A program made the translations under genes and the position numbers. Positions 46,182 through 53,278 of a stretch of 64,000 bases of DNA are shown here, one piece after another (position 1 is the stretch's first letter; every line of letters starts with the position of its first letter). The notes beneath the pieces were generated by a model, which ran no database searches, was not told the origin of the DNA, and saw nothing but the letters and a program-made list of their open reading frames with translations. Source of the stretch: Deltaproteobacteria bacterium (GTDB lineage: Bacteria; Myxococcota_A; UBA796; SXON01); NCBI GenBank assembly GCA_947445035.1, contig CANFCK010000002.1, positions 1 to 64,000 on the forward strand, in the 5' to 3' direction.

Positions 46182-47492
46182 TCAGACCGGCTGGCCGCCC
46201 TCGTCAACTCCGACTCCCGACGCGACCCCGTCGTCCGCCTCAACCCCTTCCGTCGTCGCACCCCCCCCCCGCGGCCCGCGACGACGGCGGCGAGGCGCGG
46301 GAGCATCCCCCTCCTCCGCCGGCTCAACCGCCGGCCCCGAACCGAGCACGCGCGCGATGATCTCCAACCAAGCGGTGCCGTACAGTTCGGCCTGCCAGCG
46401 GCGCACGTCGGGCACGGCGGCCAGCTCGTCCAGGGTCTGGGGCGCCACACGAACCAGCTCTTTGAGCACGCCGTTGCTGACCACCGCAATCGGCGGAAGC
46501 CCACTGTTCGAGACCTGCGCGTTGCGCCAGTCCTTGAGCGCGCCCATCAATCGTTCGGCGCGCGGACCGCGAAGGCCGGGCTCGCGCTTGGCCGCCTGCG
46601 GAGGCGAAGGCAGCGGTTCGTCGTCGGCCAGACCCTCGGAGACGGCGAGGGCAAGCGCCTCACCATAGCGGCGAACGAATGGCGCATTACGACGAAAACA
46701 CGCGGTGAGCGCCTCCAGAGAGTCGGGCCGCCGAAAGGCGATCTCCAACATGATCTCTTCGGGAAGCACCTTGAAGCCAGGGCGATCCTGGGCCTCCGCC
46801 TCGCGCTCGCGCAAACGGTACACCGCGCGGAGCACACGGAGCCCCTCGTGATCCAGCTCGCGACAGCCCTTTACGCGGTAGAAGTCGGCGGGATCGCTGC
46901 GCGGACGAAGCCATTCGCGGCCTTCGAGCGCGATGCACTCTTCCGCGACGTGCTCCAGCCGGCCGGCCTGCGTAAGGCGCAGTTGGAAGATGTCGCGCAG
47001 CGCGGGGAGCCAGTGGCTGTCGCCCCGGGCGTAGTCCAGGTGCTCCTCCAAGAGCGGCCGGGCCGCCCAATCGTGGCGCTGCCACTTCTTGTCGATCGTC
47101 CAGCCCCACCAGTTCTTGATCAGGTCGGCGAGGCCGAAGCGGGGAAACCCGAGGAACTGCGCGGCGATCATCGTATCGAAGATGCCGTGGAACTCGAACT
47201 TGAAGTCCCGCTTCAGGCAGACGACGTCGTAGTCCGCCCCGTGAAAGACCTTGATGATGGCGGGATTGGCCATGATCGCCGCCAGCGGCGACAGGTCGGG
47301 AACGTAAATGGGGTCGATCACGAAATCGGTGTGAAGGTCGCTGATCTGGATCAGGCAGACCTTCTCGCGAAAGTGATGCATGCTGTCCGACTCGGTGTCC
47401 ACGCCGATGACGCGGGCACGGGAGAGCTGGGCGGCACAGGCGGCGAGCGCTTCGGGCGTCTCTACCAAAACAAGGGGGGTCGAGCCAAACAT
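46182..47492 (-). CDS. rnd: Ribonuclease D-like 3'-5' exonuclease
   Basis: 436 aa from ATG 47492. The DEDDy exonuclease is complete: VIGVDTESDS (motif I), VFHGADYDVVCLKRD (II), DYARGDSHWLPALRDIF (III). One HRDC-like domain is clear (about 200-280); a second helical domain follows at 320-400 (RLMGALKDWRNAQVSN). The tail is acidic and basic low-complexity (APRRRRRGPRGGG). RNase D trims tRNA 3' ends; the tail suggests RNA or partner binding. TAGGCC lies at -14 to -9. Confidence 0.93.
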   Translation of the reverse strand: MFGSTPLVLVETPEALAACAAQLSRARVIGVDTESDSMHHFREKVCLIQISDLHTDFVIDPIYVPDLSPLAAIMANPAIIKVFHGADYDVVCLKRDFKFEFHGIFDTMIAAQFLGFPRFGLADLIKNWWGWTIDKKWQRHDWAARPLLEEHLDYARGDSHWLPALRDIFQLRLTQAGRLEHVAEECIALEGREWLRPRSDPADFYRVKGCRELDHEGLRVLRAVYRLREREAEAQDRPGFKVLPEEIMLEIAFRRPDSLEALTACFRRNAPFVRRYGEALALAVSEGLADDEPLPSPPQAAKREPGLRGPRAERLMGALKDWRNAQVSNSGLPPIAVVSNGVLKELVRVAPQTLDELAAVPDVRRWQAELYGTAWLEIIARVLGSGPAVEPAEEGDAPAPRRRRRGPRGGGATTEGVEADDGVASGVGVDEGGQPV

Positions 47493-47503
47493 CGGGCCAG
47501 GGC

Positions 47504-47908
47504 CTAACGCGGCCCCACCGACGCGGGGGGCGGACTGACCGCAGCCACACAATCGATCTCCACCCGGACGTCCTTCGGCAGCCCGGCGACCGCCACGGTG
47601 GCGCGCGCGGGCTTGGTGGAGCCGAAAAAGGCGGTGTACTCCGCGTTCATGGCTGCAAAGTCCGCCATGTCCCGGAGGTAGACCGTCGTCTTCAGGACGT
47701 GCTCGCGCTCGCTGCCCGCGGCGATGAGCACCGCGTCCAGGTTGGCCAGCACCCGTCGTGTCTGCTCAGCGACACCCCCCTCTACGACCACGCCCGTAGC
47801 GGGGTCCAAGGCGATCTGGCCGCTACACCACGCGAGGCCGGCGTGCACCATCGCCTGACTGTACGGGCCGATCGCGGCGGGGGCGAGCGTTGTCGAGATC
47901 GGTGTCAT
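47504..47908 (-). CDS. ridA: RidA-family reactive enamine/imine deaminase
   Basis: 134 aa from ATG 47908. It hydrolyses 2-aminoacrylate and related imines released by PLP enzymes. The family marks are all present: PAAIGPYSQAMVHAGLAWCSGQI, the catalytic Arg in KDVRVEIDCVAAV, and TTVYLRDMADFAAMNAEYTAFF. Normal length. It is upstream of rnd by 11 nt on the same strand; TATGGA at -12 to -7 suggests it leads the pair. Confidence 0.95.
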   Translation of the reverse strand: MTPISTTLAPAAIGPYSQAMVHAGLAWCSGQIALDPATGVVVEGGVAEQTRRVLANLDAVLIAAGSEREHVLKTTVYLRDMADFAAMNAEYTAFFGSTKPARATVAVAGLPKDVRVEIDCVAAVSPPPASVGPR

Positions 47909-47914
47909 CGCCAC

Positions 47915-47920
47915 TCCATA
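47915..47920 (-). promoter_or_regulatory. Leaderless-type -10 (TATGGA) of ridA
   Basis: TATGGA at -12 to -7 of the ridA ATG at 47908, with no Shine-Dalgarno. It is close to the sigma-70 -10 in its first three bases. Confidence 0.4.
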
Positions 47921-48044
47921 GCCCGGCGGCGAGCGCACCTTGGGGGCGATGCTCGAACGCTGGCCGCCTCAGCCAGAACGGGGCAGGACCGCACCGCGTC
48001 GCGCCTTTGGCGCCTCCAGCACCGCGCCAACCGCGCGCCTCACA

Positions 48045-48566
48045 TCAGGGCTGGTAAACCGCCACAAAAGGCAGGTTGCGGTAGAGCTCACCGAGATCGA
48101 GCCCGTAGCCGACCACGAACTCGTCGGGGATCGTGAAGCCGACGTAGTCGACCTGCACGTCGGTCTCGCGATTTCCCGGCTTGTCGAGGAGACAAGCGAC
48201 CTTCAGTGAGCGCGGCCCACGCACGGCCAGCGTGCGCAAGAGGTAGTCCATCGTCAGCCCGGTATCGACAATGTCCTCGACGATGACGCAGGCCTGCCCC
48301 TCGATCGAGGCGCGAAGGTCCTGGGTAATCTGCACTGCGCCGCTAGACGAGGTGCCGCCGTGGTAGCTGGCGACCCCCAAAAACTCCAGGCGTACATCAC
48401 CGGAAATGGCCCGAGCGAGGTCGGCGAGGAAAAGCACGCTCCCCTTGAGCACCGCGATCAGGGTGATGGTCTGGTCGGGGTGGTCCGCACGAAGCTGGAG
48501 GCCCAGCTCGGCGACGCGAGACGCAATCTGTTCGGCGGGAAAAAGGACCTTGAGGTTGGCTGACAT
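48045..48566 (-). CDS. hpt: Hypoxanthine phosphoribosyltransferase
   Basis: 173 aa from ATG 48566; the track start is too early. It converts hypoxanthine/guanine plus PRPP to IMP/GMP. The PRPP-binding loop VIVEDIVDTGLTMDYL, the purine-binding segment VGFTIPDEFVVGYGLDLGELYRNLPF and the flexible loop SSSGAVQITQDL are typical. The length matches bacterial Hpt. It starts 2 nt after the upp-like stop on the same strand, so base salvage for purines and pyrimidines is joined. Confidence 0.95.
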   Translation of the reverse strand: MSANLKVLFPAEQIASRVAELGLQLRADHPDQTITLIAVLKGSVLFLADLARAISGDVRLEFLGVASYHGGTSSSGAVQITQDLRASIEGQACVIVEDIVDTGLTMDYLLRTLAVRGPRSLKVACLLDKPGNRETDVQVDYVGFTIPDEFVVGYGLDLGELYRNLPFVAVYQP

Positions 48567-48567
48567 G

Positions 48568-49386
48568 TCACACCCAGGAGTTGTTGAGGACTTCACCCAG
48601 GCCGCCGGCGCCGGGCACGATGTACTGATGGTCGTCGAGGCCGCTTTCTTCGGCGCGGAGCACCCCAGAAGGCGACGCGAGCGCGGCGGCGCTGGAGTGG
48701 CCACGGTCCAGGCGGACCGCGTGTACACGCACCTCCGGATGGCGGGCGTGGACATTCCGAACGTACTCGGGGGTGACGATCAGGTGTACGAAGACCACCC
48801 GCGCCGGCCGGCCGTACCCCGCGCGCAGGTAGTGATCCAGCACCTCACAGAGCGATCCGCCGGTCGCGCCCATCGGGTCCGGGATGACCAGAACCGCGCC
48901 TTCGATGGTACCGCCGATCTTCGCACCACCCACGGCGCTGCCGGTCACGGTCCCGGCGGCATCGGTCACCCGACTGACGAACATGTGGTCCTGGCGCACG
49001 CCCGCCGGCTCCAGAAGCTCGTTGAATCGATCGTAGAATATCTGGGAAGGGAGAATGCCGGCCCGTGCCACATCGACCACCACGACGCGCTGCCGCGGCG
49101 CAATCACCACGCCTTCGTAGGCCTGGTCGGGGTGCTTCGCGGTCATCCGGGTGGGAACGCGGGCGATCACCGTCGGCAACTCGACGCTCGCGACCTTGGT
49201 AAACAGGTAGTCGAAAAGCCGCGTGGCGATGCGCCCGACCTCAGGCTGGTGCGCGTCCGCGTGGCAGAGTCGGGCCAGCAGGGTCAGCGGCCAGGGCTCG
49301 CCGTGCAAAAGGAGATTCTCACCCCACGCGTGGGGCGTGCCCGCGGTCGGGCGCAAGGGGGTCTGCCAGGTACAATCAGACATCAT
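48568..49386 (-). CDS. Uracil phosphoribosyltransferase-like protein (long form)
   Basis: 272 aa from ATG 49386 or 49383; typical Upp is about 208. The PRPP loop DPMGATGGSLCEVLDHYL, the VVVDVARAGILPSQIFYD block and the C-terminal GLDDHQYIVPGAGGLGEVLNNSW match uracil PRTases, with an N-terminal extension and longer loops. Function as UPRTase is likely but some related proteins act on other substrates. The start lies inside the 3' end of the 49376 lipoprotein gene (overlap of 8-11 nt), so it is coupled. Confidence 0.8.
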   Translation of the reverse strand: MMSDCTWQTPLRPTAGTPHAWGENLLLHGEPWPLTLLARLCHADAHQPEVGRIATRLFDYLFTKVASVELPTVIARVPTRMTAKHPDQAYEGVVIAPRQRVVVVDVARAGILPSQIFYDRFNELLEPAGVRQDHMFVSRVTDAAGTVTGSAVGGAKIGGTIEGAVLVIPDPMGATGGSLCEVLDHYLRAGYGRPARVVFVHLIVTPEYVRNVHARHPEVRVHAVRLDRGHSSAAALASPSGVLRAEESGLDDHQYIVPGAGGLGEVLNNSWV

Positions 49387-51268
49387 CACCTCCGAGGAGC
49401 GGTGCAAAGAGCGCCAGGGTGTCGAACAGGATGGGCAGGGTGCCCCCGACGTACAGCTGGGCGAGCCAGGGGAGCGGCCCTGGATTGGTGAGTTCCGTGG
49501 TGGTGAGCGCGGCGCGGACGTCGTCGTTTTCGAGCACTTCGGCCAGGGGGCGCACCACCTGGTCGTCCTCCAAGAGCGCAGCGGTCATCGTGAGCACGGA
49601 CAGCCCGGGGTCGGCATCGACGAGCTCCCGCAAGCGCGGCAGCAGCTGACTTGTAGCGGTGTCCGCCCGATTGAGGAGTCGCTCGGAATTCGCGACCGCA
49701 TCCCAGGTGCTCTCACGCTCTACCATCGTGCCGACGAGCGGCTGCAGGCGCTCCCACGTGTCGGCGTCGCCGACGGCCATCATCAACTCGCAGGCGACGT
49801 GGACGTCGACTGGGCGCACGCCGGCAGGGAAAAGGGCCGTGGCCTGGCGCAGGTCCGGGTCCAAGAACGCAGGAATCGCGGCCAGCAAGGCGCGGCTCGC
49901 CGAGGTGCTACCCACGTCGTACAGCAATTCTTCCAGCGGATCGACAAGGCCGCCTTCGTGGAGCGCGCCTGCCGTGTCGGCCACCGCCGCAATGTGCTCG
50001 TCGGTAGCGACCAGCAAGCGGAGGAGGGAGCGTAGCAGGTCCTCCGCCGAGGGGTCGCTCAGCCGATCCAGTGACTCCAGGTCGTCGACCAGCTCGGCGT
50101 CGATCACCGGACACGCGCCGGAGTCGGCCACCAGGTCGAGGATCGCGGTGGTGAGCGGGTAGCCGAGCGCGTCGCCAAGGACGTCGATCCCGCCCGACGC
50201 GGTGTCGGGGTCGATCTTGGCCATCGCCTCCAGGATCGCGACGGCCAGGTTGCCCAGGTCCACGTGCAAGTCGGTCACCAGCAGGTCGACCGAGCACTCA
50301 ACGGGTTGGTTGGCGTCATGCAACAGGCGCACGAGGCCGACGAGCGCGCTGTCCTCGCCGTCGTCGAGGTGCCCCCCTTCGCGATCGACCCCCGCCAGGT
50401 ACGCCAGCCCGGCATCCAGGCGCGCCCAGCGACCGGCCGCTTCCTCGTCTTCTACCCAGGCCGCCAGCGCATCGCGCGTGTGGTCGTCCTCCAGAATCGG
50501 CGCGGCCGCCGCGACCAGCTCGATCAGCGCGTCCCCGCGGGTCAGCGCCACCAAGCCGTCGCGAAGAGAGTTCCCGGTGGCGCCCGGATCGTGATCGTTG
50601 GTGGAGTTCGCGGTCGCTTCGATGATCGTCGCCACGATGGCGGGCCACTGCTCCGCGAGCGTCTGCAAGGCGGGATCCGCGGCCTCCGGCAAAAGCGCCA
50701 ACGTCCAGACCCATCGTGGCGCCTCGGCGGACCGGAGCGCCTCGGACACCGGCGCCAGCGGGTCGAGACCGCCGTCGAGCGCGACGCCAGCGAGCGCCGA
50801 AACGGTCTCCAGCGCGGGCAGCAGCACCCCCGACGACAACGACGCGGTGCTGTTCACCGAGACGCCCATCCCGAGTTCGGGGACCGCCGCCGCGTAGGTA
50901 AGCTCGAGGAAAAGTCGCGACGCGTCAAGCGCCGCATCGCGGTCCTCCACTACGAAGACCGCGGCTTTCACCAGCGCCGACAGCGACAGGCCGTCATGAG
51001 CGGCCAGCGCCGAAAGCCCGGTCACCGCGGAGCCGCCAACGGTCCCCGAGCGCGTTGGGCTGTCCAGCGCCACGTCAAGCCGACTCAAGGGATCAACCGT
51101 CCCCTGGCGGTTCAGGCAGGCAAAAGCCGCGTGCAGCTCAGCGTTGTCCGCTGCGTCCACGCCGTCCGCGAAGTTGAACGCGTAGCAGGGGCCCCCCGGA
51201 ACGAACGCATCGCCCCAACGGGGCCCGTTGTCGACGGGGACGCAGGCCCAGAGGAGGAAGAGCACCAC
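49376..51268 (-). CDS. Large alpha-helical lipoprotein, unknown
   Basis: 630 aa from a GTG. Lipobox in MVLFLLWACVP. The remainder is made of helical repeats rich in Ala, Leu and Asp (for example LLRSLLRLLVATDEHIAAVADTAGAL, LDPDLRQATALFPAGVRPVDVHVACELMM), probably an armadillo/HEAT-like solenoid facing the periplasm or the surface. It is strongly acidic. It lies 3 nt after a barrel-like gene and overlaps the upp start. No enzyme motif or known family is seen. Confidence 0.72.
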   Translation of the reverse strand: MVLFLLWACVPVDNGPRWGDAFVPGGPCYAFNFADGVDAADNAELHAAFACLNRQGTVDPLSRLDVALDSPTRSGTVGGSAVTGLSALAAHDGLSLSALVKAAVFVVEDRDAALDASRLFLELTYAAAVPELGMGVSVNSTASLSSGVLLPALETVSALAGVALDGGLDPLAPVSEALRSAEAPRWVWTLALLPEAADPALQTLAEQWPAIVATIIEATANSTNDHDPGATGNSLRDGLVALTRGDALIELVAAAAPILEDDHTRDALAAWVEDEEAAGRWARLDAGLAYLAGVDREGGHLDDGEDSALVGLVRLLHDANQPVECSVDLLVTDLHVDLGNLAVAILEAMAKIDPDTASGGIDVLGDALGYPLTTAILDLVADSGACPVIDAELVDDLESLDRLSDPSAEDLLRSLLRLLVATDEHIAAVADTAGALHEGGLVDPLEELLYDVGSTSASRALLAAIPAFLDPDLRQATALFPAGVRPVDVHVACELMMAVGDADTWERLQPLVGTMVERESTWDAVANSERLLNRADTATSQLLPRLRELVDADPGLSVLTMTAALLEDDQVVRPLAEVLENDDVRAALTTTELTNPGPLPWLAQLYVGGTLPILFDTLALFAPLLGGDDV

Positions 51269-51271
51269 GGC

Positions 51272-51844
51272 TCAGTCGAAGAGGTACCGGATCCCGGCCG
51301 TCATCTCTGCCGACGGGAAGACGCGCTTGCGGTAGCGGATGCCCCCCACGACCTCGGCGTGCGCCTGCATGCGGCGCGCGAAGGTATAGGTGAAGCCCAC
51401 CCCGGCGTTGGCCCGAAAGAACTCCGTCTGGTCGACCGTCATGATCGCCGATCCGAGGATGCCGAGGATGCAGAACTGGAAGGCCTGAGGATCGCCGACC
51501 ACGCCGAACTGGATGCCCGCGTCCACAACGCCGAGGTTCCGCCATTCTTCAGTACGCAGGTTGAAGGTGTACTTCTCCGCGTCGGGCGGGGCCTGCACCG
51601 GCGCGTCGGCCATGTAGTAGACGCGCAGGAAGGCGTTGATCTTGTAGTCCTTGTCGCCCAGAACAAGCTCGAACCCGCCGCCGGCATCCATGTTCATCTG
51701 GTCGATCGGGTCCTGCTGCTGCGCTTCGCCGATCGAGTTTTCGGCGTAGTAGTAGACGCGATCACCGTGGTAGCCGCCGCGACCGATGAGGCCGATGCCG
51801 CCGGCCAGAGCGGGAGAGGCGAGAAGCGCGAGGGCAGAGAGCAT
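51272..51844 (-). CDS. Outer-membrane beta-barrel protein
   Basis: 190 aa. Signal peptide MLSALALLASPALAGG. Alternating strands with aromatic girdles (YHGDRVYYYAENS, INAFLRVYYMAD, FTYTFARRMQAHAEVVGGIRYRKR) and the terminal Phe-Asp (AGIRYLFD) fit a small outer-membrane barrel. It leads an operon with the 630-aa lipoprotein, upp-like and hpt genes. A CTGGAG precedes the ATG, so unlike many genes here it has a leader. Its target is unknown. Confidence 0.7.
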   Translation of the reverse strand: MLSALALLASPALAGGIGLIGRGGYHGDRVYYYAENSIGEAQQQDPIDQMNMDAGGGFELVLGDKDYKINAFLRVYYMADAPVQAPPDAEKYTFNLRTEEWRNLGVVDAGIQFGVVGDPQAFQFCILGILGSAIMTVDQTEFFRANAGVGFTYTFARRMQAHAEVVGGIRYRKRVFPSAEMTAGIRYLFD

Positions 51845-52269
51845 TTGGGGGGGTGCTCCAGGGGCAAGAGGGGCGCCCTTCCTACCTTAGCGGCGGGCGC
51901 TCGGCAACCCAATCGCAGCCCGGCACCGACACGTGGCCGGACCCGACGCCGGCCGCTTCGTAGCTCACGCTACACTTATGCAAGTCCCAAGCGGCCGGCC
52001 AGTCGTTTGCGCCGTCAAGAGGTGTGCCGCTGTGACCTCGATCTCATCAAGCTTTTGTGGAATATTGATTCCTAAGCACCTGTTTTTATTCATTGTTGCG
52101 GATTTTTCATATCGACTTCGACATCCCATACCCTCAATCTACTCGTCCGTAGGCTCCTGATCGAGGTGGTCGATCGCTTGCTCTCTCGAGCAGATTTTGC
52201 TATTGATGGCAGGTCGTCGCGAGCCTGTTTGCCCGCTCGACATCTCCCCCCCATCCTCCGGAGCCTCCC
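51845..52269. other. Intergenic region between the barrel gene and HU; AT-richer tract
   Basis: The 425-nt gap between divergent genes has no convincing ORF. Its right half, around 52040-52210, is clearly more AT-rich than the rest of the window, with runs of T and A. It would carry the promoters of the barrel gene (-) and the HU gene (+). A good candidate for HU is given separately. Confidence 0.6.
52178..52206 (+). promoter_or_regulatory. Predicted sigma-70-type promoter of the HU gene
   Basis: TTGCTC (52178-52183), 17-nt spacer, TATTGA (52201-52206). This would start transcription near 52213, giving a leader of about 57 nt and a Shine-Dalgarno (GGAG, 52260-52263) 6 nt before the HU ATG. 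It also lies in the AT-rich tract. Confidence 0.45.
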
Positions 52270-52563
52270 ATGAACAAGAAAGAACTGATCGCCAAGCTCG
52301 CCAAGTCCACCGGCCTGTCCCAGGCCAAGGCCGGCGACGTCCTCAACGCGCTCTTCGCGGCCGACTCCGGCAAGGGCATCATCGCCGTCGAGCTCGACGC
52401 CGGCCACAAGGTCACCATCCCCGGCTTCGGCACCTTCGGCAGCAAGAAGCGCCCCGCCCGCACCGGCACCAACCCCGCCAACGGCAAGAAGATCAGCATC
52501 GGTGCCCGCACCTACGCCTTCTTCAAGCCCGGCAAGACCCTCCGCGAGCGCGTCTCCAAGTAG
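52270..52563 (+). CDS. HU-family histone-like DNA-binding protein
   Basis: 97 aa. HU/IHF fold: MNKKELIAKLAKSTGLSQAKAGDVLNAL helices, IPGFGTFGSKKRPARTGTNPANGKKI (beta arm with the RxGxNP DNA-intercalating Pro) and the C-terminal FFKPGKTLRERV. It is a nucleoid protein that bends DNA. GGAG is the Shine-Dalgarno; a perfect hairpin terminator follows at 52593. The codons are heavily biased to C-ending (AAG, CTC, GCC), typical of highly expressed genes. Confidence 0.96.
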   Translation: MNKKELIAKLAKSTGLSQAKAGDVLNALFAADSGKGIIAVELDAGHKVTIPGFGTFGSKKRPARTGTNPANGKKISIGARTYAFFKPGKTLRERVSK

Positions 52564-52592
52564 TCGCCTCGGCGAGGTCACTCGCCCCTGAG

Positions 52593-52626
52593 AAACAGCG
52601 TCGACCCGCGAGGGTCGACGCTGTTT
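52593..52626 (+). terminator. Strong hairpin terminator of the HU gene
   Basis: A 15-bp perfect stem (AAACAGCGTCGACCC with GGGTCGACGCTGTTT) around a 4-nt GCGA loop, ending in TTT and followed by C-rich sequence, 30 nt after the HU stop. Nothing coding overlaps it. The long stem with a flanking A/T run suits bidirectional intrinsic termination. Confidence 0.8.
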
Positions 52627-52828
52627 CAATTCCGGCTGAGGCCGATAGCAATCAGCCAGCGAATCAAGTCGCACTCGCGACCAATGGAGCGCGCGAAGCC
52701 CACAACGCAGATGGTTCTGGCCGGCGGCGTGGGGCGCGCGGTGGAGGCTGACCTCGTGAGCGTCGGGCGCGTTCCGAGCCGCCGGGAGGCGGCGGCGCGC
52801 GCCGTGAGCGCTTGGAATGGCTGCTTCC

Positions 52829-53278
52829 CTACTCCCCCGTATCGCCGCTGTCCCCGGTATCCCCCGCGGTATCCGCCTCGCTCACTGCGAATTCCGACCG
52901 CGCTGACGCCCCGTGAATGTTGGTGATCGTGACGGCCGCGGTGCCGATGGCGACGTCGGGAACGACGAAGGTAACGGTCTCAACGCATGGGGTGCAGTCG
53001 ATGATGCAGTCCGGACAGGCATCACAGGAGGTGCACTCGGCGGCGGCGCGGCAGCTGTCGCACTCGTCGCACGTGGCCCGGGTGACGTCGGTCACCACGG
53101 CGGCGGTGGACCCCATCCGGACCGAGGTGTCCCAGAGCTCGGTGAGCGGGCCGGTGGTCGCCACGACCTCGGTGCCCGGCGCCCCGGACGGGGGGGTCAA
53201 GAGGGCCGCGGGCAGCTCGCAGTGCAAGGAGACCAGCTCCGACGAGGTGCTGCACGCGAGAATCAGGAAAAACACCAT
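52829..53278 (-). CDS. Lipoprotein with Cys cluster, TIG-like domain and DTG tail
   Basis: 149 aa from ATG 53278, sharing one base with the mrcA stop (TGATG). Lipobox MVFFLILACS. The middle has a beta-sandwich feel of IPT/TIG domains. A dense Cys group follows (CDECDSCRAAAEC, CDACPDC), then the segment TVTFVVPDVAIGTAAVTITN and an acidic tail DTAGDTGDSGDTGE. The Cys group could bind metal or form disulfides. It is coupled to the PBP1A gene, so it may act at the cell wall. Confidence 0.7.
   Translation of the reverse strand: MVFFLILACSTSSELVSLHCELPAALLTPPSGAPGTEVVATTGPLTELWDTSVRMGSTAAVVTDVTRATCDECDSCRAAAECTSCDACPDCIIDCTPCVETVTFVVPDVAIGTAAVTITNIHGASARSEFAVSEADTAGDTGDSGDTGE

Noticed and set aside
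50264-52075. 603-aa plus-strand ORF over the lipoprotein and barrel genes
   Set aside because: Charged antisense sequence crossing a promoter region; the minus-strand genes have signal peptides and sensible composition.
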